A stretch of 64,000 nt of DNA, from assembly GCA_949316495.1 (NCBI GenBank), contig OX439010.1, forward strand, positions 8,844,001 to 8,908,000, written 5' to 3'. The notes below the pieces were generated by a model. That model did not search any database and was not told where the DNA came from. It worked only from the letters and a program-made list of their open reading frames with translations. This document shows, piece by piece, positions 46,892-57,925 of the stretch (its first letter is position 1; the number at the start of each line of letters is the position of its first letter). The DNA is from Amphiduros pacificus. Taxonomy: Eukaryota > Annelida > Polychaeta > Phyllodocida > Hesionidae. A program made the translations under genes and the position numbers.

Positions 46892-49800
46892 TCAATTAAA
46901 ATGTTTAATAGTCAAAGCCCTTTGACAACCAATACATTCCGGTTGATCTTCACCTTTAAGCAGATAACAGTGCGTCAAATGACTATGACCTATTCTTATA
47001 CGGGTTAAAACTGACTCTTCTCTACGGTTAATTCTAATAGCACCTTTAGTTTTGCCTAGAACGGGCTTAATTTCATGTAGTTTATTAAAAATAGCTTCGT
47101 TCCAGCGTGATTGCCACTTAGAACGTAAAAAAACAGTAATATATTTCTTAAATTCTGTATAAGGTATAAACATATTTATTGGCCGCTTATCCAATGCTGC
47201 CTTGGCAGCTTGGTCCGCAGCCTCATTTCCAAGGATTCCAATATGACTGGGAATCCAGTAAAAACGAATCTCTTTATTTTCCTCAGTACAGAGTTTATGA
47301 TACCGTTCAAGGATATTTAAAATAAATGGATTTTTCCAATCCTTGGCTTTTAATGCTTGTAAACAAGACAAAGAATCAGAAAATATTAAAAATTTCCGAT
47401 GTGGAGAAGTCTCCACATGATCTAAAGCTAGGTATAAAGCATGAAGTTCTGCAGAATAAATAGATGATTTATTTGGCAGACGTTCTGAATAAATATGATT
47501 GCCCTTAACAGCAGCTGCAGCAGCCTTGTCATCATCAAACGATCCATCAGTGTATATACACTGATATCCAGTGAAGATAGATTTTATTTCATTATATCTA
47601 TTTATATACAGGGATGGATCGGTTGAGTATTTCTTTAATTCCGTCATGGCTAAATTAATATTTAAAGTTTCATAGGTCCATGGAGGTGTTTCTGGATATT
47701 GAAATTTAGCTATTTGATTCGGATTTAAATTTAAGGATTGTAAAGATTCCTTGATGCGAATGCCAAAAGTTGGTATTGTATTTGGTTTATTTTCAAAAAG
47801 ATCAACATAATTTGGATTGAATATAATATCATGTGCAGGATTGTCTGGAGAAGCTGCAATTTTTGCAGCATACTGAAGGGCCAGCTTTTCTCTTCTTAAA
47901 TCAAGAGGCAGTTCATCTGCCTCAATTGCCAAGCTATCTGCAGGCGATGTACGAAATGCACCAAGGCATAATCTTAAACCTTGATTTTGTATAGGATCAA
48001 GCATTTTAATATAAGATGGGCGTGCTGATCCATATATCATACACCCATAATCAAGCTTAGAACGTACCAGCGCTCTGTATAATTGCAATAAAATATTGCG
48101 GTCCCCTCCCCAATCGGTATGGGCAAGAACCCGTAATAAATCCAATGCCTTCTGGCATTTCTTTTTAACGTATTTAATGTGAGGAATAAAAGATAATTTC
48201 CTGTCAAAAATAAGTCCAAGAAACTTGGTTTCTTCGACAACAGGTATCCGAGTTTGGCCTAAATAAAGATCAGGATCTGGGTGAACCTTCCATTTTTTAC
48301 AAAAGTGCATACACACAGTTTTCTTTAAAGAAAACTTAAATCCGTTATGATCAGCCCATTCTTGTAATCTATTTAAGTGTTGTTGGAGCTGTCGTTCTAT
48401 TGTATGCATGCTTGTGGACCTGTAGCTTAAGTTGAAATCATCAACAAAAAGTGAGCAATCTGCTCCAGGCCTCATACAATCAACAATGCTGTTAATTTTA
48501 ATAATAAAAAGGGTGACTGATAATATACTTCCCTGTGGAACACCCATTTCCTGATCAAAAGCATCAGAAAGTGATGAACCAACTCGGACCCTGAAATGTC
48601 TATCTGACAAAAAATTTTGAATAAAAAGGGGTAAACGACCCCTTAATCCCATATCATATAAATCGCTCATTATTCCAAATTTCCATGTAGTATCGTACGC
48701 TTTCTCTAAATCAAAGAAAATGCTAACCACATGCTCACCTTTTAAAAAACCCTCTCTTATAAATGTCTCTAAACGTACCAGGTGGTCAATGGTACTTCGA
48801 GTTTTTCTAAAGCCACTCTGTGCAACAGAAATATAAGCTGCAGTTTCTAAAAACCAAACTAAACGCTCATTAATCATTCGCTCCATTGTTTTACAGATAC
48901 AACTGGTTAAAGCAATGGGGCGATAATTATTTGAATCTGAGGAGTCTTTGCCAGGCTTAGGAATGGGAATGATAGTGGCTTCACTCCATGAAGGAGGAAA
49001 ATCACCACCTTCCCAAATGTTATTAAAAATATTTAAAAGATGCCCAAGTGATTGATCAGGGAGGTGTTTAAGGATTTGGTAGTGAATTTGATCAGGCCCA
49101 GGAGCGGTATCATGAGATTTATCCAAAGCAAGTTTCAAATCTTCTATTGTAAATGATTTATTATATTGTTCCGAGTTATGAGATATAAAATTTAGTTGGT
49201 TTCTTTCTTTTCTATTTTTTATTTGTTGAAATTTTGCAGAATAATTATTGGATGAGGAATTCTTGGAAATTGTTTGACCTATTGTGTTACCTATTTCAGT
49301 GGGATTTGTAATTAATTGGCCATTATGAGTTAGATGTTTGATCCTTGCTCCACCTCCCTTCCCCGAAATTTTACGCACCATATCCCAGCATTTTTTAATC
49401 GGTGTACGCGTATTTAATTTGGAAACATAATCCTTCCAACTTTTTCTTTTGCTTATTTTAATAATATAACGGGCTTTAGCTCTTTTTACTCGAAATTGGT
49501 GCAAATTATATTGAGTTGGCTGTCGATTAAATTTTTTCAGAGCTTTTTTGCGCTCCTTGACAGCTTTTTTACACTCATCATTAAACCAGGGTTTTTCTTT
49601 AATTTTAGAATTTGGCTTTGATTTGGGAATACACCCATCAGCAATATCATACAATGTATCTGTAAAAACTTGAAGAGGATCATCTACATTGTTAAAAAGT
49701 TCTGGAGTTATTCTATTGAAACAGGATGTTTGAAATTTTGCCCAATCGGCTTTATGAAATTTCCACTTGGGGATTCTTTCATCTGGTGGAGGAAAATGGT

Positions 49801-50491
49801 TATTTAAAATAATGGGGTAGTGATCACTACCCCATTGATCTTCCACTACTTCCCAGGAATAGTCTAAAAATAAATTTGGAGTGCACATGGAGAGATCTAT
49901 TGATGTTAAAGAGCCTGTAGCAGGATGTAAATAGGTTGGAGAATCGTCATTCCAAAGGCACAAACTATTGTTATTTAAGAAATCTTCTATTATACGTCCT
50001 TTGGCATCAGTATTGTTTCTGCCACCCCAAAGATAGTTGTGAGCATTAAAGTCACCAACTAGCATATACGGTTGTGGCAGCTGAGTTATTAAGTTATTTA
50101 AATCTGTAATATTTATTGGTTCACTTGGTGGCAAATATACTGAACATATTGTTAATGTATTGTGCAGGGTAACCCTGACTGCAGAAGCTTGTAAATTAGT
50201 ATTTAATGTCACTTTACTTTGGGGTATACAGGATTTAACAAAAATAGAAACTCCGCCATGTGCTCGGTCCATTGCATCTATTGAACCAACTTTATTATAA
50301 GGTACATATCCCTTAAATGTTGTTGAGTTATCTTTAAAATTAGTTTCCTGTAAACAAATAACAGATGCATTATATTTTTGGGCTAATAACTCCAGTTCTG
50401 GTCTGTTTGCCTCAAATCCTCTACAATTCCATTGTATGACATTGCCGATAGCCATATTAAGAATAATGAGAAAAAATATACGATTCAGCAT
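46892..50491 (-). CDS. LINE ORF2: endonuclease, reverse transcriptase, RNase H
   Basis: The polyprotein makes the target nick and copies LINE RNA at the site. From ATG at 50491 it runs 1,199 codons. APE endonuclease occupies about residues 15-240 (IQWNCRGFEANRPE, LVGDFNAHNYLWGG, GSDHYPIIL). The RT lies at about 440-760 (NNYRPIALTSCICKTMERMI, FFDLEKAYDTTWK, GVPQGSILS, catalytic FVDDF). RNase H lies at about 995-1120 (IYTDGSFDDD, SAELHALYLAL, FSDSLSCLQAL, WIPSHIGILGNEAADQAAKA). A C-terminal Cys/His motif follows (HLTHCYLL.., CIGCQRALTIKH). The frame stops at HFN, but in the next frame the expected continuation is open (ILIECIDFDIIRTQYFNVQD.. to 46765), so one base seems lost near 46900. ATG lies two bases after the ORF1 stop, suggesting coupled re-initiation. 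Confidence 0.95.
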   Translation of the reverse strand: MLNRIFFLIILNMAIGNVIQWNCRGFEANRPELELLAQKYNASVICLQETNFKDNSTTFKGYVPYNKVGSIDAMDRAHGGVSIFVKSCIPQSKVTLNTNLQASAVRVTLHNTLTICSVYLPPSEPINITDLNNLITQLPQPYMLVGDFNAHNYLWGGRNNTDAKGRIIEDFLNNNSLCLWNDDSPTYLHPATGSLTSIDLSMCTPNLFLDYSWEVVEDQWGSDHYPIILNNHFPPPDERIPKWKFHKADWAKFQTSCFNRITPELFNNVDDPLQVFTDTLYDIADGCIPKSKPNSKIKEKPWFNDECKKAVKERKKALKKFNRQPTQYNLHQFRVKRAKARYIIKISKRKSWKDYVSKLNTRTPIKKCWDMVRKISGKGGGARIKHLTHNGQLITNPTEIGNTIGQTISKNSSSNNYSAKFQQIKNRKERNQLNFISHNSEQYNKSFTIEDLKLALDKSHDTAPGPDQIHYQILKHLPDQSLGHLLNIFNNIWEGGDFPPSWSEATIIPIPKPGKDSSDSNNYRPIALTSCICKTMERMINERLVWFLETAAYISVAQSGFRKTRSTIDHLVRLETFIREGFLKGEHVVSIFFDLEKAYDTTWKFGIMSDLYDMGLRGRLPLFIQNFLSDRHFRVRVGSSLSDAFDQEMGVPQGSILSVTLFIIKINSIVDCMRPGADCSLFVDDFNLSYRSTSMHTIERQLQQHLNRLQEWADHNGFKFSLKKTVCMHFCKKWKVHPDPDLYLGQTRIPVVEETKFLGLIFDRKLSFIPHIKYVKKKCQKALDLLRVLAHTDWGGDRNILLQLYRALVRSKLDYGCMIYGSARPSYIKMLDPIQNQGLRLCLGAFRTSPADSLAIEADELPLDLRREKLALQYAAKIAASPDNPAHDIIFNPNYVDLFENKPNTIPTFGIRIKESLQSLNLNPNQIAKFQYPETPPWTYETLNINLAMTELKKYSTDPSLYINRYNEIKSIFTGYQCIYTDGSFDDDKAAAAAVKGNHIYSERLPNKSSIYSAELHALYLALDHVETSPHRKFLIFSDSLSCLQALKAKDWKNPFILNILERYHKLCTEENKEIRFYWIPSHIGILGNEAADQAAKAALDKRPINMFIPYTEFKKYITVFLRSKWQSRWNEAIFNKLHEIKPVLGKTKGAIRINRREESVLTRIRIGHSHLTHCYLLKGEDQPECIGCQRALTIKHFN

Positions 50492-50493
50492 AA

Positions 50494-51711
50494 TCACTTA
50501 TTAAGTTTACGATTATGCTTTGAGTGCACAGGAGTGAAATTCATATCCGGAGGATCACCTGTGTCCATCCTTTCTAAGGATTTTGTTCTATTAATTTTAC
50601 TTTTAACTTGATCTTTGATTTCTTTTTTGTCTGATTTGTGTCTATTGCTATTGATACTTGTATTACTGGATGATGTGGAGGGAGTTTGTGAAGAGGGTTT
50701 AGTGGATGTTGCTGTTGGTGGAGTTATAACTGGGATAGTGGATGTTGTAGTCTGAGTTGACGTTGCTGAAGATTTAGAGGTTTTTGTAAAAAAGGAATAA
50801 TTTTTGTCATTGATTGGCCATGTTATTTCGGTTTGAATCGCTATTGATTTGGTTTCTTTCGTTTTTACAGTGCTAGCATAGGATGTTTTTGTATTGTTCA
50901 AACTTTCGACACGTTTACGTGCCTCAGGAAAAGAAATGTTTTCAGTGTGGCGTATTCGCTGAATTTCCTTCTCTTTTAAAAAGGAAGGACAATTCCGCGA
51001 ATACGATGGATGATTGCCTTGGCAATTGACACATTTTATTATATTTGAAGAACAATCGTCTCCACTGTGTTGAGCGGTACATTTTGGACATGTTTCATTG
51101 CCTTTACATCGGTCAGATCCATGTCCATACCTCTGACACTTGAAGCAGCGCAGAGGGTTTGGAATAAATACATCAACTCTAACGTTCAAATATCCAACTT
51201 TAATAGATGTTGGAAGCTGCGCTGCTTCAAATGTCAGAATAAACGTATTGATAGGAATTTTGACACCGTCCTTTTTTATAAATATCCGCTTGCATTGAAC
51301 AACATCCTGGTCTTTGAGCTCATCCACTATCTCCTCCTCAGAAACTCCCACCAAATCTGGGCATCTGATTACTCCTTTTTTATTGTTGAGAGTTTTGTGA
51401 GCTGTTATAATAACAGGAACTGTGGCCAACATTCGGCATCGTAGTAGATTGTCCGCATGGCTTTTCCGCTCAACCTCAATCAATAATTTATTTCCCATCT
51501 TTTTAACGGTTTTTGGTACCCCGGCAATGCCTTGTATCCCCTTTGCAATTGCAAAGGGGGACATTTTTGCCAGGGTATGTTCAGCATCAGAACTTTCCGC
51601 AATTAAAAATCTAGGCCATTTTTGTATTTTGTTTGAATCATCGTCGCTGTCTATGTCATTCCTTGGTCGTTTTTGTTTGTTTTGCGCCATGTGTGTTATT
51701 TTATATTTCAT
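50494..51711 (-). CDS. LINE ORF1: nucleic-acid-binding gag-like protein
   Basis: 405 residues, expected to coat LINE RNA. After a charged N-terminus and a probable RNA-binding fold (about residues 50-185) come three zinc knuckles: CFKCQRYGHGSDRC, CPKCTAQHSGDDC and CVNCQGNHPSYSRNC. The rest is a Ser/Thr- and Lys-rich tail. It ends TGA two bases before the ORF2 ATG. The nominal start at 51711 is the first Met in frame; MAQNKQKRPRN a few codons inside has a clean context and is an alternative. Confidence 0.93.
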   Translation of the reverse strand: MKYKITHMAQNKQKRPRNDIDSDDDSNKIQKWPRFLIAESSDAEHTLAKMSPFAIAKGIQGIAGVPKTVKKMGNKLLIEVERKSHADNLLRCRMLATVPVIITAHKTLNNKKGVIRCPDLVGVSEEEIVDELKDQDVVQCKRIFIKKDGVKIPINTFILTFEAAQLPTSIKVGYLNVRVDVFIPNPLRCFKCQRYGHGSDRCKGNETCPKCTAQHSGDDCSSNIIKCVNCQGNHPSYSRNCPSFLKEKEIQRIRHTENISFPEARKRVESLNNTKTSYASTVKTKETKSIAIQTEITWPINDKNYSFFTKTSKSSATSTQTTTSTIPVITPPTATSTKPSSQTPSTSSSNTSINSNRHKSDKKEIKDQVKSKINRTKSLERMDTGDPPDMNFTPVHSKHNRKLNK

Positions 51712-52239
51712 CAGTTAGGTCCCCTACCCACCACGGAGCCCAACTAGGGGACGCCTTTCTGGGCCGGTAACTCCAAGCCCTGACGCCGTGAGGATACCCA
51801 ACATGACATACTCTAAGAATAAAAACTCCACCCTTTCGGATTTTATTTATATCCCTCGATTGACCCAATCAGCAGTAATCTCCTTTCAGCAAATATTTAT
51901 CAAAAAAAATTTTAAATTATTCCTAAATTTCAAACACTGAAATTATCTTTAATAAAAATCAAATAGCCAGAATATATTACAGGAAATATACCACAAGCCG
52001 GTTAAATCAGACCCAGGCCTAATCTGATCTGCCTGTCTGGTGAACATTTGGATCCAAGACAGGCGTGTTGCAACTGGACCGGTATTACTGCCAAACCAGC
52101 CCAGTGCTCAGCCCGTCAGGATTCCATATCCTCCCCGACACAGGTCGCATCCCACGGCAAACAGGACGCCCCTTTAGTCGCCTTTTACGACATGCTGGGG
52201 GGCAGTGGGTCTATTCTTTAATCCCCGCACCCACAGGGG

Positions 52240-52254
52240 TCACTTACATATAAA
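52240..52254. repeat. LINE target-site duplication, right copy
   Basis: tcacttacatataaa; identical to 46421-46435. It marks the 5' end of the LINE. Confidence 0.92.
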
Positions 52255-53582
52255 ATGCCCCATTGAAAACAATTGTAAATGCCTCATTTTTATTTTATGG
52301 TGATATGTTGGTCTTTTTCATGCATTATTTTACCTTTATAATTAGGTCAAATTGTTATGTGGGTGTTCAAATGATGGAATATTAAGAAAGGAATATTAAC
52401 AAATTAGACAGAATCATTTTATTCAGAAAGGGTTCATGTTGACACTTGCAATTAAATGTTACTTTTGTAATGAGTAAAGGTCAAAATGTCTTCCTGAACT
52501 ATTTCCAACTATCCCTTAAATCCCAAACAACTGGACAGATAGACATTGAGAAACATTACCATGAGGCAGTCTTCCCGTGTGGGGCTTGCCTTGACACCGG
52601 GCAACCACCAACCAAACTCCTGTGGTTATCGAGTTAATTTTTTGTGTTCACATATCACACAGATAGTCACTGATAAGAGATCTGACTGCCGGTAAATTTG
52701 TTTAAAAATATAGGTTAAATGATCACTTGACAAACTCAACATGAAAGTTCCTCCCCTTTTTTAATTTTCAAAATTGGTGAAAAATAAGCTATGAGAAAAG
52801 CAATCATACTTCTGGAGTATCCCTGTTTTGAATTAGAACAGGATGTTGAACTCATACCCAGACATGTCATGTAATTTCTGTTATATACTCTTACTAACTA
52901 CAAAAATGATGTGAGACTCCAGCATATTGTTTAATTCAAATGTCAAAATGTATTTTGGAGTAAATCTACTTGTGTTGATTTATAAATCTTCTTGGGACTA
53001 TTTTTTGTGGATGTATATGCATCTAAGAGAGCAACTGCAATTCAACTTTCAAACCTGAGGCAGATAGTGAGAGGGGGTGCTGTAGCTGTGGATGTAAATG
53101 GAGAGAAAAAATAGTGTCAGCTGTTGACAGCCATTTTCAAAACCTGTCAGTCTGCGTTGATGGGAATTGCGCTTCTCTTTTAGCAGCAAGCATTTTGGCA
53201 AACGGTAAATATTTATTACTGTCTGAAACCTTTAACAAATATCCTGAGTCTTTATGGTTGCTTGTAAGTTTGTCTAGCAAATTTGTGTCTCCCACAGTAA
53301 TTTTTATTCATATGTTTTAAGTTGATGAGTCACAAGGTGGCAAGAAAAATGTCACCCTGAATCATAAGGGCAGGAAAGGAATGAAAAGACGGAAGTGAAA
53401 TTGTAAGAGTGAAATTGTAATTGTAATTTTGCACACTCACAAACTGCCCCTCTCTATGATTAATTCATGTTTACCCATTTGTATTGTAATGTATTTTTTG
53501 CTCACAATATAGTGGTCAGTTTTTAAGCCTGGATGAGTTTGTCAACATTTACTGCATTTTATACAAGACATGATGATCATTG
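52255..53582. other. Unassigned DNA, no supported gene
   Basis: Short frames at 52446-52637 and 53114-53320 (SAVDSHFQNLSVCVDGNCAS) look mildly protein-like but lack start, splice or domain support. Confidence 0.4.
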
Positions 53583-53790
53583 CAGGTTGAAACCAGCCCC
53601 ACTAGCACAGTTGGTAGAGTGTAGGATCTGTGCCTTTGTTGGTTAAATAAGTGGAGGACGGGAGATGGTGGGCTCGACTCCCACTACCGGCAGTGTTACT
53701 TTCACACTGGGTAAAAGGCTCAAAAGTCAGCCTGATATGGCCATTAATGCTGAAAGTGTCGTAAAAACACCATTTTATTACAGGTTGAAA
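53583..53790 (+). repeat. tRNA-derived SINE, family 2, with 10-bp duplication
   Basis: caggttgaaa at 53583-53592 and 53781-53790 flanks the element. The head has an A box (agcacagttggtagagtg) and a B box (gggctcgactccc); the body ends gtcgtaaaaacac. A second copy on the other strand lies in paralog B. Confidence 0.85.
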
Positions 53791-53989
53791 ATTGTGTATT
53801 GAACACAGATGCCTCAGAGTGCAATCCAACAGACAAATGCAGAGAAAACAGCAACGTTTTTGTTTCACACCAAGCAATGTGGATCCCGGTACAAAGTAAG
53901 TTAATCAGGTGATTGAACAGGATCTTCTATAAAAGCCATAGAATTTCTATCTGTCAGGTTGCAATTTACCAGTTCCTTAGTGAAATAAA

Positions 53990-55618
53990 TGAATGAATGA
54001 ATGAATGAATGAATGGTTACTTAGAGGCACATCAACCACTAAGGTTATTCAGTGCCTAAAAATGGTAAAAACAAACATTTATAAAATCAATATATGTAAA
54101 TACTCTTGCCAACACAAAATATCAACAAAATCTTTTCAAGATATCAGTTGTAGAGATAATAAATTTGTATAAATAAATTCAATTTAAAAGACTTTAAATA
54201 CCATTTGATGTTTCATGGTTCTTGATAAATAGGTCAATGACCTAAGTAAACAAGAACTCCACACTTAAAATTGGTTATAAAGCCCTATTTGGTTTAAAAA
54301 TGATACTATCACAGAAGTATCTACAGTATCAAATAACGAATGTAAATCTTGAACATTAAAATACTGATTCCTAATAATTTAATACGCGTACACCGATAAT
54401 TTATTTTCAAAAAGGTCAACATAATTTGGACTAAATATAGTATCATGTGTAGGATTGTCTGGACAAGCAGCAATTTTTACAGCATTCTGAAGGGCAAGCT
54501 CTTCTCTTCTTAAATCAAGAGGCAGTTCATCTGCCTCAACTTCCAAGCTATCTGCAGGTGATGTACGAAATGCACCAAGGCATAGCCTTAAACCTTGATT
54601 TTGTACAGGATCGAGCATTTTAATATATGATGGACATGCTGATCCATATATCATATGCCCATAATCAAGCTTTGAACGTACCAATGCTCTGTACAATTGC
54701 AATAAAATATTACGGTCCCCTCTCTAATCGGTATGGGCAAGAACCCGTAATAAATCTAATACCTTCTGCCATTTCTGCTTAACATATTTAATATGAGGGA
54801 TAAAAGATAGTTTTCTATCAAATATAAGTCCGAGAAACTTGGTTTCATCGACAACAGGTATCCGAGTTTGGCCTAAATAAAGATCAGGATCTGGGTGAAC
54901 CTTCCATTTTTTACAAAAGTGCATACACAGTTTTCTTATATCAACAAAAATTTTAATCTGTTATGATCAGCCCATTCTTGTATTCTATTAAGATGTTGTT
55001 GGAGCTTTCTTTCTATAGTATGCATACTTGTGGACCTGTTACATAAATTAAAATCATCAACAAATAATGAACAATTTGTTCCAGGTCTTACACAATTTAC
55101 TATGCTGTTGATTTTTATAATAAATAGGGTTACAGATAATATACTACCCTGTAGAACACCCATTTCCTGATCAAATGCATCAGAAAGTGATGAACCGACT
55201 CGGACCCTGAATTGTCTATTTGACAAAAAAACGACCCCTTAATCCCATATCATATAAATCGCTCATTATTCCAAATTTCCATGTAGTATTGTACGCTTTC
55301 TCTAAATAAAAAAAATCGTCATTCCAAAGGCACAAACTATTATTATTTAAAAAATCTTCTATTATACGTCCTTTGGCATCAGTATTATTTCTGCCACCCC
55401 AAAGATAGTTGTGAGCATTAAAGTCACCATCTAGCATATATGGTTGTGGCAGCTGAGTTATTAGGTTATTTAAATCTGTAATATTACTTGGTTCACTTGG
55501 TGGCAAATATACTGAACATATTGTCAATGTATTGTGCAAGGTAACCCTAACAGCAGAAGCTTGTAAATTAGTATTTAATATTACTTTACTTTGGGGTATA
55601 CATGATTTAACAAATAGT
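53990..55618 (-). mobile_element. Internally deleted copy of the I-like LINE
   Basis: Same family as the intact LINE. It keeps the (GAAT)n end and 3' UTR, the post-RT region (54400-54720), the RT C-terminal half (54724-55226, FVDDF), a short RT piece (LEKAYNTTWKFG, 55250-55310) and a 5'-truncated endonuclease part (55312-55606, GDFNAHNYLWGG). RNase H and most of the stretch between endonuclease and RT are missing, and there is a stop at HTD near 54724. The endonuclease-RT junction lies in an A-run. The junctions lack splice-site marks, so plain deletion is favoured. The C-terminal end agrees with the shifted frame of the intact copy (FNVQDLHSLFDTVDTS). Confidence 0.88.
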
Positions 55619-55619
55619 A

Positions 55620-55942
55620 GCCACGGGCCGTGGCGCAGTTGGTTAGAGTGCCAGCTTATTAGCACCAGTTCCTCTGTGGTGATCCAAAGGTCGTGGGTTC
55701 GATCCCCGGCCGTGGCGAGGTTGAATTCATGATACAATTTCACACATGAGCTGAGTCCCGTGCGCGAAGGGTTAACCCGTTGTCCTTGTAAATCTGTGAC
55801 CGGGTGGGTTGTCATGTCAAGGACCTGCGACATGACAATTCAGTGAGGCAGCACTATATCTGCTACAAGTAGGTCTCATCACGAAATGACCGAAATAATG
55901 TTGAAAGTGATGTAAAACCCCAAACAAACAAACAAACAAAAA
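55620..55942 (+). repeat. tRNA-derived SINE, family 1, full length, 13-bp duplication
   Basis: Flanked by ttaacaaatagta at 55607-55619 and 55943-55955. Head: ggccgtggcgcagttggtta, B box gggttcgatcccc; the body matches the other four copies; tail (CAAA)n. It is the best-preserved copy and probably the youngest, inserted at the 5' edge of the deleted LINE copy. Confidence 0.93.
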
Positions 55943-55950
55943 TTAACAAA

Positions 55951-56005
55951 TAGTAATAATATGTATTTTATTTTAAAATATTTATGTGCGAATTTATCAT
56001 TCAAG
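55951..56005. repeat. 55-bp direct repeat, copy 1
   Basis: Matches 56590-56644 with about two differences (starts tagtaataatatgtatttta). It begins inside the right SINE target-site duplication. Confidence 0.85.
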
Positions 56006-56300
56006 GTTGCAGTCATGGTTCCATACAGGTACTTTAGTAATATTTTCAGAAGATATATAAGAAGAATATCTGTAAAATATATTTGAACAAACAGAATTGT
56101 AATTTTCATAATCTTAAAAATCCCATTTATTTGTGGAGAACTCATTTTTGATTTTTTCCAACTGTTTAATATTCCATTCATTAGTAGATCAAGTGCTAAA
56201 TGATATGTTTCTGATGATCTGTTGTTGGGAGAAAATAAATAATAAAAAAATAATATCATGTTGAAAATTTGTAATTGTGAAATGTATGAATTTGTTGCAG

Positions 56301-56484
56301 CTCTTCAACAAACACAAACCAATTTAGGAGACGAAGAATATTGGAATGAATTTAGGTGGCAACAGGTGGTGGGAATCTTGCTCCAAGAGTTGAGACTAGG
56401 AATGAAGGGAAAATTTGACAAACGCTCTTTTGCCATTGGTCCAGTTTATTTGGAACCTATGATGTTTTTAATGTCTCCTGCAGT
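56301..56484 (+). CDS. Possible orphan exon
   Basis: Open between a ttgttgcag acceptor and a gca/gtatga donor, coding a protein-like stretch (DEEYWNEFRWQQVVGILLQE, KFDKRSFAIGPVYLEPMM). It has no recognised domain and no partner exons. It may belong to an unlisted transposon or a decayed gene. Confidence 0.25.
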
Positions 56485-56589
56485 ATGATCTTCAGCATAT
56501 GGATATGGGGTTTCCAAACAAGGTCTAAAATTTATTGGATAGAATGTTTGGTAATTAAATTTATATCTGTTAATTTCTAAATATTGAGA

Positions 56590-56644
56590 TAGTAATAATA
56601 TGTATTTTATTTTAAAATATTTATGTGCAAATTTATCATCCAAG
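56590..56644. repeat. 55-bp direct repeat, copy 2
   Basis: Second copy of 55951-56005. The pair bounds about 585 bp that includes the possible exon at 56301-56484. Confidence 0.85.
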
Positions 56645-57729
56645 AATTCTGGATTAGAAAATCACTACAAAATCTAATTGATAATTTCATTGATTTTAAA
56701 AATGTAAATAAATATATTTTATACTTGCAGTTTGTAAGAGTATCCGTTTCAGATAAGTTTGTATTTTGTAGTCACTGTATTCTATGTCATTCCATATCAG
56801 TTTGTATTTTAGGTGGTAACAATATGTCTGCAGCCTGAGTAATACAGCTAGAGCTCCAACAGTTACCAATTGTGTTTGTGTCTTTGTGGATCTTGTTACA
56901 CAGGTGTGCGCTGGGACATATTCCAAAGACCAGATGGGATCAAGTATGTCACATGTATACGTTTCAAAGATTGTGTGATGGTAGGATTCGTATCAATGGC
57001 ATTGTGCCGAACTGAGCTTCCACATACAGGAGTACAGAGACATCCTTCAAAAGACGTGGCAACTGCACCACCTAAGGCATGACAACCCAACAGAATATTG
57101 TTAAGTGTACTGTTTCATGCATGGTAGTGTGTAGCATATTGTTCAGAGTGAAATGTGACGCAAGTCAGGTTTGCCATGATGTGATGGATACTTTTCACAT
57201 AAGAATCCCAAAATGTATGGTTTTAAATATGGATTGGAATATTTTTGTCCCACATCACAATGTTTTGTGGAGCATTTCAGTGATGTGCCTGTCTTTTTCC
57301 CCCCGAGAGTCGCAATACCTTCAACGGACATTTGCCGGACCAAAAGCATTTTTACCAGATCGAAAAAAAGGATATATCTGCGTAAAAGTAAATAAAGTAT
57401 GCTCAGTCCAGGTACAAGCTTCCTCAATGACAATAAATTTAATTTTTTGTGGAAATCCATTATATCATATGAGTGGTACATACAGGATGTCTGACTTCTT
57501 AGGCTTGTCATTTGGTTTAATTGGTAAACATGCATGAAATGAACAAAAGCCGCCAATTGTCATTCCAGAAAATATAATTATAAATCATGAGAAATATATC
57601 CTGGTAGGTGCTGTGCAAAAGGGGCCAACAGGAGGTCATTTTTTAGCAATTGTCAACTGCAAAATAGAAATTTTTCGGTTATGGATGATCTAAAAGATAT
57701 CACTTTACAGTTTCCCACTTGTCCCACTT
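56645..57729. other. Unassigned DNA
   Basis: Overlapping frames on both strands (56870-57082, 57079-57556) include exon-like borders near 56903 and 56980, but no frame stands out and no domain was recognised. Confidence 0.35.
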
Positions 57730-57925
57730 TCCCACTTGTGTCTACTTTGGTTGTCACATAGGGCAGACCTATGCCATCAAGGTCTCCTAGGTCTACTCCA
57801 GTAGTCACACAGGGCAGACCTTCCATGACATCAAGGTCTCCTGTGTTGACTTCACAGGGCAGACCTTCCATGACATCAAGGTCTCCTGTGTCGACTTCGG
57901 TTGTCACACAGGGCAGACCTGATAA
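57730..57925. repeat. ~50-bp tandem repeat
   Basis: Three to four units with cacagggcagaccttccatg and acatcaaggtctcctgtgt, just upstream of the copia integrase region. Confidence 0.85.

Larger units (their letters stand above)
46436..52239 (-). mobile_element. Near-intact I-like LINE (I/Nimb group), 5.8 kb
   Basis: Bounded by a perfect 15-bp target-site duplication. On the minus strand: a 5' UTR of about 530 bp beginning ccctgtgggtgcggggatta, ORF1 with zinc knuckles, ORF2 with APE endonuclease, RT and RNase H, a 3' UTR and a short (ATTC)n tail. Simple-repeat tails and an RNase H domain are typical of the I group; Nimb-type membership is likely but not proven. The perfect duplication and long open frames point to a young insertion. 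Four or more other fragments of the family lie in the window. Confidence 0.93.

Noticed and set aside
55620-55700. Apparent tRNA gene
   Set aside because: A and B boxes are present, but it is the head of a SINE with body, tail and target-site duplication.
57079-57556. 150-residue plus-strand and 137-residue minus-strand frames
   Set aside because: They shadow each other; no domain, and a position between mobile-element remnants argues against a host gene.
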